Shown: positions 11,682-22,382, counted from the stretch's first letter. The stretch is DNA of 64,000 nt from Cenococcum geophilum 1.58 (GCA_001692895.1 KV748180.1:2598195-2662194), one strand, 5' to 3'. Notes: a model not told the origin generated them from the letters alone. Numbers and translations: made by a program.

Positions 11682-12539
11682 GTCGGATCATAACTAGAGG
11701 CATGATATGTATCATGGTGGCAGACTGGTAGTAGTTAGTAAGATGCTGTTATGGAGTAGCGGAACGTAATTGCTTCACGAGAATTACTTTTGTATGCAAG
11801 AGTCTTCAGCTTAGTGTTATTCTTGTTTTAAAACCGTCAAAGTGCTAAAATTCCCAGATTATCTGGGTTGTAAGCTCTTTTATGATAGTGAGTATCGATG
11901 TGGGTGGGCGTTTGCAGAACGTTGCTAAAAGTGCGTGATGGTAAAAGGTTCATGGTTACCGCTCTAGGTTTCACTCAGCCTTCTAAGATCTCCAGATTTG
12001 CTCACGTAGACTCCCTGGGTAGACATTCACTCTCACTCCTTGCTTCTAGTTAGTCAGCATCGCCGCTTTGCTCGGGCGCTAATCGCCCTCGGCTCATCCA
12101 TTGCTCAGGCTGCTCACCCGTTACTCTGTCACGCCCCCTCATGTTTTTTTCGCAGCCAATAACATATATTTTCGAGTCATACCCGCCTTTATCTTCTTCG
12201 TCAAGTCTTGTTGACCGGAATTTGAGGCTATATGTTGTCCTAATTGGCGCTGCCAAAAGGACCAATTCTTTCGGTGCCCAGTTGGGGTCGACAAAGTCTA
12301 GACGAAAAGTTGCATGTGAGCCTGTTTTTGAACCGAAGGGTCAGAAATCGCCCCGGGGTCCAAATCTGGCCCCCTTCCCCAAACTAGAACCATCGCCATG
12401 CATCTTTCACATTCCTAATAGGGGGGTTTCGATAAATTGACGAAGGCATCTGACGAAAGGTAAAGCTAATTTTTAGTGCTTACATATACATTTAGTGCGA
12501 CCTTCCGTTAATTGGTCAAGTAAGCGATCATTGCCCAAT
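11682..12539. other. Intergenic region, nothing assignable
   Basis: Composition is ordinary. Open frames at 12050-12265 (-) and 12141-12440 (+) overlap and have no recognisable motif. No RNA gene or repeat is evident. Confidence 0.4.
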
Positions 12540-12965
12540 ATTGATATCCTAGTATGGACGAGCTTAAACGTCGTATATTTTTCGCGGCGTCTTGTAGCTA
12601 CTATAAACTAATAATAGCAACACTATAGCGGCCACGCTGGCTACCTCATTTACCGACACCGAACCTATATAGCCGCGGAAGCCTTTTAAGAGGATTAGGC
12701 CTATCTAGAAGCTTATTAACGTATGGCTGCCTGAGGAAGGAGGTTTAAATAATAATTTTAAGTTTTTTACCCGCTTTACTAAAGATAAGGTTAGAAAGTT
12801 AGCTTAAGTACCTATTAAGTTCGCAATTAATCCACGATCCGGCTAGCTTAATTCCTCGACAGCTTTACTAGAGGAGTCACTCCTTACCTTCCTCTGGCGC
12901 TGCACTCATCCTCTATCGATTAGTTACCTAATACCTTTCTTTAAAAGAAGCTGACCTTAGCTCTC
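12540..12965 (+). mobile_element. RIP-degraded transposase-like remnant, possibly PIF/Harbinger N-terminal part
   Basis: The stretch is a CpA-poor, TpA-rich island inside host DNA. Its plus-strand translation, with TAG/TAA interruptions, reads approximately WLPEEGGLNNNFKFFTRFTK, then DKVRKLA and, further on, LEESLLTFLWR and HPLSISYLIPFFKR. This order resembles the N-terminal part of fungal Harbinger-type transposases (a RF-KxD-RLA block, then a segment ending PxRL-DLIPFFGRS). No catalytic part or inverted repeats are present, so at most it is a fragment. Confidence 0.35.
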
Positions 12966-13112
12966 GCGAGTTTAGAATAGGTATCCCGAGCCCTAACATT
13001 GTTTAATATCAATTTCACTTCTACCCAATTTCATATGAAGGAGCTAATGAAATTATTCCAACAGACCGTCTCTCCGGATTCGCTATTTAAGCATACACAT
13101 TCCAAATCTTAA

Positions 13113-16100
13113 TTACATCTCAGTCTCCTGTGTATCGCCGTGCCGCTTCAACCTTCCTGCCACCAAGGCCTGATGCTGCTTCTCCTTCCCCATTCCGCCG
13201 CATAGATCTCCCGTTCCCTCATCTTTACCAGCACAATCACCCTTCCCTTCAGCATCCTCGTACTTACTCAACGCGTCCTCAATCTTGCCGTATGCTGTGG
13301 AGAAGATCGGATACAAGACTGTGAAATGATTCAAGTAAGTGATGGCTCAAGAGTGGCATGCAGAACGCTTACACGGGCGCAGGTCATATCTGTTGTCGTC
13401 CGGACTAATAAAGGTTGACGTCAGACTTGGACCGGTCAGATACTCACCACGGAGCAAGATAAAGCGTACCTGTATTGCTCTGCATCTATAAGAGATTATT
13501 AGACTTTTGTTCGTGCAGTAACCAAGAAGAAATACTTACGGTAGGCCGGTGTAATCACAGTGGCCTTATGGCGATTAACTGCATAGTACCAGAAGAACCG
13601 GCGAACCTTTTCGTACACCTCCCTTGGCCCCATCTTATCCCTCCAATCGTGTATCAGACGCTCCCACATCCCCCAAGGCCCAAGCTTATAAACTTTCCGA
13701 AGGCGTCCAAAAACACTAAGTTCGTCGTACGTCATGCCCATATCCGCTTCGTCAGATTGAACATAGTCTTTAGTAGTCGGTTCGAGCTCGGCAGTAGGCG
13801 TTGCATTAATAAAGTCGTCGAGTATTGGAAGATTGAAATTTGTGCTGGCCCACCTTATAAACTTTCTAAGGTCCGTCTTTGATATTCCGCCGATGGGATT
13901 TATGTCTGCGCTGGAACAGTCATACTTTGTCAAATAACCTACCAGGAGTTCATCGACGTTGGCCGACCCTAGAACGAGCAACGAGCCTCCACCTAGCCGC
14001 TTCCTCACCGTCGGGAGCATTTGCGCAAATAGATAGGCGATGACCATGCGCAATCTTGCTTGTATACTGGAAGATCTGTAAGTGGGACATATTAAACAAT
14101 AACTGAGAGACGAGGGCGCTGACTTCTGGAGGGCGAGGTTCGAAGCATTGCTTCCGCCACTAAGATGTTCGTAAGCCTTTCAAAGATCTCTTAAGATTTC
14201 GTAATGCGCGCACTTACTAGATCCGAAATTTAGGCACGAAGCTATGGAAAGGACAGCTTGTTAGCATTGATGCAGACTTCGGGAAGGACCAGCTTACCTC
14301 GTCACAGAAGTGAATAGACTTATTATAGCATTTACGACTGAGTCGATATTGAGATCGGTGTGGTAAGCTGGACTTGTCAACGCTTCCTCTCAGGTGCTTG
14401 TTTTGATCATACCTCCAATAGCTTTCGAAAGGTCACGAGCTCTACTTCGAGTTTCCTTTGACGAGTTTGTGCTGCCCATGAAACAGGTATGGAAGATTCG
14501 ATTGCTAAACTCCTGCGGACTCTCCGGGGTGTAGGTATCCTCGGCGCAGACCATCCTGACGTCCCTGAGAACCTGCTGATTACCGGCTTTGCAGGCCTCA
14601 ACGACCAGCCTGCACATCGAGTACACGATGACTGAAGTGGCACAACTATCTATCCCACCCGACAGCGGCTAGACGCTTAGTACTGTATTATCTTATAAGC
14701 AATTTTCCTCATACTTACAATGAAAAACCCAGCTTGGCGACTACGTCTTATGTAGTCCCACTGCTCCACGTCAGTACGGCACATTGGTACATAGCTTGCC
14801 AATGATAGCGTGACTTACCAGCCAACATGCGGGTCCGTACGCGATCTCGGCTTCCGGCGCATGGAAGAACGGTGCTCGTGCTTTCGATGGACCAATGTTC
14901 GTATTGAGGGCGCCGCTCTCTGCCGAAAGGCTAAAGTCGACCTCGATGCGTTCGTATGTGCGTGCCTGCACCGCCTGAAGTCCTCTCGATGGTGAACAGC
15001 GGAAACTTCTGACATCCTCGAGGTCGACTGTTGCTGTAATGACTTCCACATCGTTCAAGCTGAATTGAGAACCTTGAGCGACTACGTTGCCGTTGATGAC
15101 AATCATAGCAGAGCCATCATAATACAGTCGATCGCCATCACAACCCTGTTGGTTCGCATATAGGTAGATACCCCCGGCTTTACGTGTTGCCTCTAAGATC
15201 AGATCGTAGCGAGTATTGAGTTTCCTAAGTTCGTGGTGACTGCCACTGGAGTTCGTGAATATCTCGACGCCATTGAGGCTCATCGCGGAATGAGGAGCGT
15301 TGGGCGTAAAGAGCTCTTCGCAACTCTCGCATCCAAGGCATGTATCCCTCGTCGAGATAACAGCATCGCCAATGGGAACCTTGACTTTGCCTACGATGTC
15401 CTGGATAATGCGAGGGAGGTAGTATTGCTCGACGTGTCCTTCTCGGGACCATGGCGTGAAGTATCGCATCTCTCTTGACGAATATTAGCCTTGCAGCGAT
15501 TTGCTGTTACATATGAGAAGGAAAACCACCTATAGTTCCCGTCATTTGCTAGCCAGAGCTTGGGTCTGATCAACAATATCTGTCCGTTGAAGCAAACGAT
15601 TCTTTTGTGAATCAGTGGTTCAGCTTGTTACCGAGAAAGCCTGAAGTAGCAGGACACACCTAGCGTTATACTACATCTGATCAGCTTTATCCTTGCGATA
15701 TCTGAGAGTGCGATTCTTCCACAACGTACTCTAACATTGCGATGCATGACCGGTGCACCTAGAACATATTTTAATGTGAGAGTTTAGTGGGGAAGTCGAT
15801 GTTATGAAAGGGAAGCGGAAACGGGACTCACCTATGTCGAGGATGATGTCTCGACATGACGGATCCTTCAGTATCCGAGCAATCATTTCCCATGAGTGCA
15901 AGAAGGTGTCTGATTCCAGAAAGTGGTCAAGGCAGCCATAGCCGGTGATTTCCAATTCTGGGCCCACACGTAGGGTAGCCTTTGCTTCTTTTGCTTTCTT
16001 GATGCTCAGGAGGATCCTTTCCAGGTTGCCCTCGAAGTCCAAGGCCCACTGGTTGAGCTGACATGTTGCGAGTGTGCTCACTGCGAGAATTGGTTTTAGA

Positions 16101-16153
16101 CTCGTACGCTTGTGTAGCCATACTGCTTTAAGGATAAGCTTACAGTGGCCCAT
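13113..16153 (-). CDS. QNS1: Glutamine-dependent NAD(+) synthetase
   Basis: The enzyme makes NAD from nicotinic acid adenine dinucleotide, ATP and glutamine, the last step of both NAD routes. Fifteen exons (minus): 16153-16144, 16080-15832, 15758-15730, 15670-15660, 15601-15530, 15473-14819, 14760-14719, 14668-14413, 14367-14298, 14241-14218, 14159-14124, 14066-13540, 13485-13470, 13404-13373, 13318-13113; 744 residues against about 710-720 usual. The N-terminal nitrilase-type glutaminase carries Glu45, Lys114 and Cys175 (in GCESCEEL), the same numbers as in yeast Qns1. The synthetase domain has the ATP PP-loop SGGIDS at 359-364, then ENLALQ-like [18 protein letters not shown] and [20 protein letters not shown]. 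Exon 4 is 11 nt and exon 13 is 16 nt. The exon 7 acceptor is a tandem GAGCAG; the second site gives ACWLWDY. The C-terminal ~60 residues after [17 protein letters not shown] are a Gly/Lys/Glu-rich extension. All key residues are present. Confidence 0.95.
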
Positions 16154-17803
16154 TGTTATCAGGAGAATTCAATACGAGAAGTTTGGAGCCGTACTGGTGC
16201 TGCTTCTAAAAGACGAAGGTAAAGGGTGGGATGAGTTGGGGCAATGCGTCACCGAATGATTTCAATGGGGAATGCGGCTGGGCAACTATAGCCGATTTCG
16301 GAGGACCCACATGCTTGCTCAGGGCCTGCCCGGGCTCACCCCCTCGATCAGGCTAAAGCGATTGCGACACTGCTGCAGGTCCTTGACTGAGGCAGGAGAC
16401 TTGGTTGTGCGCAAGCCAGCGGAGAAGGACCGGGACTCCCCAAATGACTAACCAAATGGGAACTGCGTTCAGCACCAGTCCTCCCGTCATCGCTCAGTTC
16501 TGGCGCCCAAACCTGACGATGGCTCTGGAAGAGTCCTCCACATGCGTCTACACGCGTTTCCTGCTTACATAAGCAGAGTCCCTTCTCGTTCGGTCTCCGC
16601 AGCAACTACTTCGGTATCCGTAGATATAGGCCTATATTAGGGCCTATATTCCTCGTAGTTAGATTCGATAGATTCATTCATTCCAATATCATTCAGTTCA
16701 TCAAAACCTTGGCCAAATCTTCACAAGATACACCAGAGTAAAATACGTTAATTTTACCTTCTTAAATATAATTTTGAATTTATAAAGCTATAAAAAGACA
16801 CGGAATAATCCTGAGTTCTCTATTGCACTATATAATTGTATGCAGAATCGTTCTTCAACTACCTAAGCTTCTACGGACGAATTTGAAGAGTTGAGACTTC
16901 CTGCCCGATGCTTTCATATTAGCAAATTTCCAGCCCCACTACAGTAAGGAGTTTCAACTACAGTAAAGAGTTTCAACTAATTTTTGTAGTCCGCAGATGT
17001 CGGTAAGCCTTTATTACAGCCTAGCTGCCAGCCACATCAATCTCAAGACCTCGCCTAGAACTTGACATCAGGATCAAAATCTCTTTATTTGTTATTTGAT
17101 TTATTCCCCGTATTCAAGATCGGAAAATAATCTATACTACTCTGCCTCCATGAAGGTCTGTCGACAGATACACGACGAAGCTATGGGAGTCCTCTTGATG
17201 CAGCCAGGGCATTTCAGCAGCCTGCTTCGCCTAGCTGAATGGTTATCAAAGAGCTAATTCTGACCTCTTACTCAATGTAAAAGATATTTCAATGTGATGG
17301 AGGATGCTGTTTTGAAGGAGCTCTTAAACTTCATCGGTTCGTCCTGCCTTCGCGGTATATCCCTTGAGTTTATCTTACCTCGGGATTTCGCGCATTTGGA
17401 TATTAGTATGTATCTCCCGGATGGTACAGGAATTGCGAAACGCGCTTGAATGCTTTAGTGCATATCTCTCGCCCAGGTACATTGCCATAGACATTATCCA
17501 AGGCAAAGAAATCAAGGCGTCTAATAAAGTGCATGGCGCAAAAATAGCCGACATGGCCTTGCGTTGTAAATGGTTCACGTCCGATTCTCCTGTTGCGTAG
17601 AAAATGGCCGGCATCTGAATCAAACCTAAGTTTCTTGAGAGTTGACCCGCGTTTGACTGCGGCTGCACCTTAGAAGCAATGGGCCACGGATTCTCAAACA
17701 TTATGAGACAAAAGCAATCAATTTCAGCTCCAAAACACTAACTATTAGGAAATGGGAGAAAACACAACCAAATAAATCAGCCTTTTTCACCCAGTTATCC
17801 ATA
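16154..17803. other. Intergenic region
   Basis: No intact gene is seen. 16154-16620 is ordinary composition with overlapping frames on both strands. A near-palindrome CCTATATTAGGGCCTATATT lies near 16631-16650. About 16720-17100 is AT-rich without the CpA depletion of the repeat blocks. A decayed coding fragment at 17143-17455 is listed separately. Confidence 0.4.
17143..17455 (+). pseudogene. Fragment of a fungal 2EXR/F-box-like hypothetical gene
   Basis: The plus strand reads YSASMKVCRQIHDEAMGVLL at about 17137-17196, which matches the pattern VCRQIHDEA found near the N-terminus of many fungal 2EXR and related hypothetical proteins. After stops, another frame reads MEDAVLKELLNFIGSSCLRG and FILPRDFAHLDISMYLPDGT up to about 17450. 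The two pieces are in different frames with stops between, and no start or further exon is convincing. I take it as a host gene remnant; an intron-split functional gene is possible but less likely. Confidence 0.35.
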
Positions 17804-20800
17804 TTACCGCTTATTCCTAAGCCTTCCGCCCCAATTAGTCGCCGCAGGCCTCTTGAGAGCACTCCTTACAGCTCCCGCCTCACCATCATCAGGGTCTCTC
17901 TTCCGCCTTTTCGGCTTCGCAAGCTGATCCCCTTCAGCTTCTTCGTCTTCATCACGTACGGCTACTCTACGTGACTTCTTAGGCTTGCTTCCCCCTTTAC
18001 TCCCTTTGCGCGCTGTAGCAACTTCAGCTTCTTTATCCTCAACACCCGTGGCTGTTTCGCGTAGTCTCTTCGAGGCATTCCCTGCAGCTCTAGCTCCATC
18101 GTCACTAGAGTCCCTCCTCCGCTTCGTCGGCTTCGCGGGAGGTTCCTCCTCTTCACCACCTAGGGTTGTTTCACCTGACTTCCTGCGCTTATGGCCCTTT
18201 CTGCGTCCTCCATCCTCATCGCTTGCGGCAGCACCATCTGGATTCTTGCGCTTCTGGCCAGCTGTGATCACTTTGCCACCTCTAGCCTTTGCTACCCCTT
18301 TACCGCCTCTACTTCCCTTACGACCCGCAACACCTCCTCGTGTGGCCCTCCCACGACCGCGTGCAGGCTTCGTCGAAGCCTCTTCCTCTTCCAATTCTTC
18401 GGCATCGCCAGGGGCATCGTCGTCAGGCCTCTGTGCCTCTCCTCCCGCTCCCCTCGCTTGCGCCTCTTGTTTGTCCTTCCTGCGCTTCTCTTCTGCCCCC
18501 TTTTCGGACCTCTCCCTCTCCGTCATTTCTTGATACTCCCTGCCTATTCGAGCCCGCTGCTCAACAACAGCCCGAACACGCAACGCCTCCTCCGCACGCC
18601 GTTCTTCCCGCCTCTGCCTCGCCTCATCGACGCGTCGCTGCGCTTCAGATACCTCCGCCGCGTGAGCGCTCCGAGACGCCGGTGGAGGTACACGCGGCGC
18701 ATCTGCCGTCGGCTGATCTCCGTCCGCAGGAGCACGCTCAGGCTGCTCTGCATCCGGCACGTTGTTAAACAAACCATCATCACCAAAGAGCCCCTGATCG
18801 CCTCCGCCATTATAGACTGGGCCAGCAGATGCCGGCTCCGCTACGCCTTGGTTGCTTGGCCCGGCTGCTCCAGCGCCGGGCCAATTCCAGTCCCCGGGTT
18901 CGTCACCGCCCGAGGGCTGATGGCTCAGCAGGGAATGCAGCGGGGGAAGGGGATTCGGGTGATCGCTGTGCGTATCCAGAGGTGGTGGGCGTGGCATGCC
19001 GTTCGCATGGCCATCAACGCCACCAGGGATAAGCCAGTCCCGGTCTGGCTCGTCGCTGCTAGAAGGTAGGTCGCTTAGCGGCGGAAGGAGCCCGGAGAGG
19101 CCCTGTCTGTGACTGCCTTGATAATCGTTCGGGTTTGCTTCTGGTGAGGAGTGTACTGAAGATGCATCGTCGGGTATTGAAGGCGTGGAGCTACGGTAGT
19201 AGCGGTAAGGAGGACCACCACCGCCACCGCTAGAGGGACCACCACCTCCAGAAGGACCGCCGCCATCAGAAGGACCAGCACCACCTGTAGCTGTGAGCCT
19301 AGATGAAGCTGCCCGCTCTCTCATCGTCGCTGCGTTGGCTCTTTCGATGGCCTTCTCCAACTCGCTGCCTTCTACCTCATCTGTGCTCTCCCATTCACCT
19401 AGCACAAACACCCTGTCCCCCCTTTCACTCAGCACCCTCGCCCCAACCCGCTTATCCGCCCGCTCCCTCCACCCCCAAAACCACGTGCGCCGCACAAACA
19501 TGCCTCCAGAAGGCGGCGTCGGCGACTCCACCCGCCAGCTCCGAAGGAACAAGCCATCCCTTTCTACATGCACGATGCCCACGCCGTCCGCGTGCGGGCG
19601 CCGCTCCTCGTCGAAGTAGACGACGCGCCAACCGAGCTCCTGGTCCAGCAGCCGCGCGAGCCGGTACGACCACACGCGGTCGAAGGCCTTGGGCATGCGG
19701 ACGCGCAACAGGGTGAGCGCGCCGAGGCGCAGCGCGTACGTCGCCCAGAAGCGCTGCCAGCCGACGGCCTCGCGGGCGAGGGCGGCGCGGCGGGCGAGTT
19801 GCACCAGGGACGGGTTGGTTGCGGAGGGGTGTTCCAGGGCCTCCGAGTCCGAGGAGGGTAGGGTGGGTGCCGTGCCGTTGCGGCGAAGTGGCATGGCTCG
19901 GGGGTTACTCGAGGTGTTCTTATGCGGGAGCTTGTTGGCCATTTTCTGGGTGAGTGGAAATAGTCCGAGATTTCGCGGCCTGGATATCGTGTCGAGCTTC
20001 TGCATAAGAGTAACCCACTCCTCCGGGATCGGGTGCCGTAGCTCATAAGAGAGGGTTAGATGGTCGACTATCGGTGCGATGTCTTTGAGGTTCGCGTTGA
20101 ATTCTGCGCTAAGCCAATCTGCCCACCATGTGGCATCGTATGGGTATGTTCCCCAGTAGAGACTCGATGCTTGGGTCGCGCGGTTGCCGATCAAGAGGTG
20201 TAATTTAATGTGTGCAGCACGCAGCCAGTAGAAGTGCTCGAGGATTTGGGCAAGTTCGTTACCGCTTGGTGCGTTTGGAGAGTCCGGTAACATGAGCTCG
20301 TCCCAGTCGAATAGAGGACGCCATTCGAATGTGGCATTAAGCCAGTTAAATATTTCGGGAAGATGGATGGCATGGTCGAAATCAGCGAGTACATTGGGAT
20401 ATGGGCCCAGTCGACGTTCGATAAGAGTGAGAGGTGAGAGGGTATCAGTGCTTGTGCGCTGAGGGATGAGCGACACAGGTCTTATCGTCCTGTCTTTACC
20501 GTTAAAGGCTAGATGAAGCCGATGCAGTGATTCAGCAAGCGTCATAGCTCTATTAGACACAATACTGTGGACAGTGTTCTGGTGTTCATATGCACGCTCA
20601 CATCCAGCAGAATCATCCAATCTCACCCATGATGGGTCATCTAAGGTTCGGGATTGATCTAGACTGGCTTGCGAGTACTTCTTGAGAGGGTAGATTTGTA
20701 TCCATGCTCCTAGGTCCAGTCCCAACATGCGAATTTGCGCCTTCTCCTCAAGCTCGTTAAGTAGAAAATTCATCCACTCAATCGATTGTCGTAGCTCCAA

Positions 20801-20965
20801 CTTCGTTACGGTTTCAGATACATTGTTTGTAATATCGTCGACGAGCTTGCAGATATGGTCATGAACTTGTTCCTGGGTTGAATGGCGGTAGTCTGGCTTG
20901 TAATTGCCTCGAATGCAGGGGTCCCAATGATATTTATATCCATTGCTTCTTAACGATATATTCAT
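17804..20965 (-). CDS. Large hypothetical protein with basic, low-complexity C-terminal half
   Basis: A single uninterrupted 1053-codon exon. I recognise no family. Residues 1-360 are Trp/Leu-rich and look folded (FNWLNATFEWRPLFDWDELM, HFYWLRAAHIKLHLLIGNRA, ATWWADWLSAEFN). About 420-600 is a second folded part (AVGWQRFWATYALRLGALTL, FDRVWSYRLARLLDQELGW, GGMFVRRTWFWGWRERADKR). Then come a Gly/Ser run (SGGGGPSSGGGGG, about 620-640), a Pro/Asp-rich stretch, a charged coiled-coil segment with EAQRRVDEARQRREERRAEE, and a long Lys/Arg-rich tail with many bipartite nuclear-signal-like clusters (PKRRKRDPDDGE, PTKRRRDSSDDGA). The tail contains degenerate repeats of a module KP-KRR+RD-DDGA. Nuclear location and nucleic acid or chromatin contact are inferences from the tail. 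The coding strand is GC-rich from about 18000 to 19900, unlike its flanks. The start codon lies in an inverted repeat. Confidence 0.7.
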   Translation of the reverse strand: MNISLRSNGYKYHWDPCIRGNYKPDYRHSTQEQVHDHICKLVDDITNNVSETVTKLELRQSIEWMNFLLNELEEKAQIRMLGLDLGAWIQIYPLKKYSQASLDQSRTLDDPSWVRLDDSAGCERAYEHQNTVHSIVSNRAMTLAESLHRLHLAFNGKDRTIRPVSLIPQRTSTDTLSPLTLIERRLGPYPNVLADFDHAIHLPEIFNWLNATFEWRPLFDWDELMLPDSPNAPSGNELAQILEHFYWLRAAHIKLHLLIGNRATQASSLYWGTYPYDATWWADWLSAEFNANLKDIAPIVDHLTLSYELRHPIPEEWVTLMQKLDTISRPRNLGLFPLTQKMANKLPHKNTSSNPRAMPLRRNGTAPTLPSSDSEALEHPSATNPSLVQLARRAALAREAVGWQRFWATYALRLGALTLLRVRMPKAFDRVWSYRLARLLDQELGWRVVYFDEERRPHADGVGIVHVERDGLFLRSWRVESPTPPSGGMFVRRTWFWGWRERADKRVGARVLSERGDRVFVLGEWESTDEVEGSELEKAIERANAATMRERAASSRLTATGGAGPSDGGGPSGGGGPSSGGGGGPPYRYYRSSTPSIPDDASSVHSSPEANPNDYQGSHRQGLSGLLPPLSDLPSSSDEPDRDWLIPGGVDGHANGMPRPPPLDTHSDHPNPLPPLHSLLSHQPSGGDEPGDWNWPGAGAAGPSNQGVAEPASAGPVYNGGGDQGLFGDDGLFNNVPDAEQPERAPADGDQPTADAPRVPPPASRSAHAAEVSEAQRRVDEARQRREERRAEEALRVRAVVEQRARIGREYQEMTERERSEKGAEEKRRKDKQEAQARGAGGEAQRPDDDAPGDAEELEEEEASTKPARGRGRATRGGVAGRKGSRGGKGVAKARGGKVITAGQKRKNPDGAAASDEDGGRRKGHKRRKSGETTLGGEEEEPPAKPTKRRRDSSDDGARAAGNASKRLRETATGVEDKEAEVATARKGSKGGSKPKKSRRVAVRDEDEEAEGDQLAKPKRRKRDPDDGEAGAVRSALKRPAATNWGGRLRNKR

Positions 20966-21015
20966 TCATAAGCAGTGATAACGATTGGATATTTTGAAAT
21001 CCTTATGAATGAATA
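20959..21015. repeat. 14-bp perfect inverted repeat over the start codon of the 1053-residue gene
   Basis: TATTCATTCATAAG at 20959-20972 is the exact reverse complement of CTTATGAATGAATA at 21002-21015. The left arm contains the start codon (20965-20963 on the minus strand). In the transcript the two arms could pair around a 29-nt loop if the leader begins upstream of 21015. Further copies of CATAAG/CTTATG lie at about 21017-21030. Confidence 0.7.
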
Positions 21016-21293
21016 TCCATAAGCTTATGAATATGTATAGGAAAGTTAAAGCCTCGTCGTGGTATAGTATTGTAGCAAAATAATGCTAAAGTGTATGCGT
21101 AGTATTAATTTTGTGCGCTATATTTCGCGTTAAAGTTGTGGGTAAAAAGTAAGAGGAAACTGCTGGTGAGCAATAAAGGGGGAATGCCAAGACTGGTGAT
21201 AGAGCTCAGGTAAGTACGTATATAAGCTATATCGCGAATATCCATTCATATCGCGATATTTTGGCTCCCTTAATGATAATGATAGATATTTGG
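21016..21293. other. AT-rich spacer between two minus-strand genes
   Basis: A 278-base spacer, AT-rich, with TATCGCGATATT-like palindromes at about 21220-21260 (ATATCGCGAATATCC and ATATCGCGATATT). It holds the promoter of the 1053-residue gene and the 3' flank of the F-box-like gene. Confidence 0.4.
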
Positions 21294-22382
21294 TCAAAAT
21301 ATCAATCCATTCATTACTGGGACCGCTGCTCGAATGGATAAGGTTTCCAATTGACTACAGGCCCTAACAAAGGTCTCTGCCACATTACCACCTCCAGGTA
21401 GTCGTCGAGAAGTGTGGGCACCCGCAGACGTGTAATGCTCGATCAAATGATATCTTGAGTCTGTCCAATTCCTCACACCAAGCCACTTCAGTCTCTTAAG
21501 CAAATTTTGGGCCGGGCGACGATTTAACAGACTTTTCAACTTTTTCAATCTTTCTAGCTTTTTAGGATCTTGACCCCCTTCGACCTCGTCTGAAGCAGTG
21601 AGCGGCTTATTGGCTTTCCTGGCCTCTCCCATTCTCTTTGCCAGCTTGTTAATCTCCAATTCTTCTGCTTTCTTCCGCGCAACACGTTCTCTGTCTAGCA
21701 GTTGCTCACATATATTGTACAATTCGAGTTTTTCCAGATCGTTTCCAGGAGTTTGCCTCGTCCTTTGCCGTAATTCAAAAATCTTGTTCCCGTAATGAAT
21801 TTTTTCGTTGCTGTCGAGACAGGTAAAGTAATCGACGTCAATCTTCGTAAGTATTACACGAACTTCCCCGGTTTTAGCTATGTCGTTGACGACCTGTCTC
21901 CAACGAAATATCTTTGCCTTATCATCGACATTATGATCATCCTGGGCACTATAGTTATCGCTAATGTCGCTCAAATCCAGTGCTTCTAACCTCGGCAGCT
22001 CTTTAGCAATCCAAACGAAATCCTCTATAGTCATCCAATGAGCCATGGCGATGCGTCGAACCCAGTGACCGTTATTAGGATTTATGCGACTCTTAAAGGT
22101 CTGCCACCTACGGGCACCGAGCCAGTTATATCTGTCCCCTTTACTATAGCGATAGTTCCAAGTCTTGCGGCCGTTTTCTCCATTCTGCCAATCCTTCCGC
22201 GTAAGTCCCTCCCAGTCCTCGTAAGTAAATGGTTCATAGAGTTCAAATTCCATTAAATCAAGGTCATCGTATAACTCGTGGCAGCTTGTTCGCAGTGCAC
22301 AACTGGTCTGGCGATCGCAGTGTTTAAATATCTCGCGCACGGTTTCTCGGGAAATGTCCAGGATTTTAGCGGATTGCGTCAT
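21294..22382 (-). CDS. F-box-like hypothetical protein
   Basis: A single exon. The frame opens further upstream only through a GTG at 22394 directly after a stop, so the first ATG at 22382 is taken as start, giving 362 residues. Residues 1-45 (ILDISRETVREIFKHCD, RTSCHELYDDLDLM) resemble a degenerate F-box followed by the conserved C-H-L-D of fungal F-box proteins. The middle has leucine-rich-repeat-like text (WIAKELPRLEALDLSDISDN) and a Lys/Glu-rich helix (ERVARKKAEELEINKLAKRM). F-box proteins recruit substrates to SCF ubiquitin ligases; that role is an inference here. No partner gene nearby clarifies the substrate. Confidence 0.6.
   Translation of the reverse strand: MTQSAKILDISRETVREIFKHCDRQTSCALRTSCHELYDDLDLMEFELYEPFTYEDWEGLTRKDWQNGENGRKTWNYRYSKGDRYNWLGARRWQTFKSRINPNNGHWVRRIAMAHWMTIEDFVWIAKELPRLEALDLSDISDNYSAQDDHNVDDKAKIFRWRQVVNDIAKTGEVRVILTKIDVDYFTCLDSNEKIHYGNKIFELRQRTRQTPGNDLEKLELYNICEQLLDRERVARKKAEELEINKLAKRMGEARKANKPLTASDEVEGGQDPKKLERLKKLKSLLNRRPAQNLLKRLKWLGVRNWTDSRYHLIEHYTSAGAHTSRRLPGGGNVAETFVRACSQLETLSIRAAVPVMNGLIF

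Noticed and set aside
18191-19069. Plus-strand frame of 292 codons, and neighbours at 17985-18533, 18289-18768 and 19303-19716
   Set aside because: They are antisense shadows of the GC-rich part of the 1053-residue gene.
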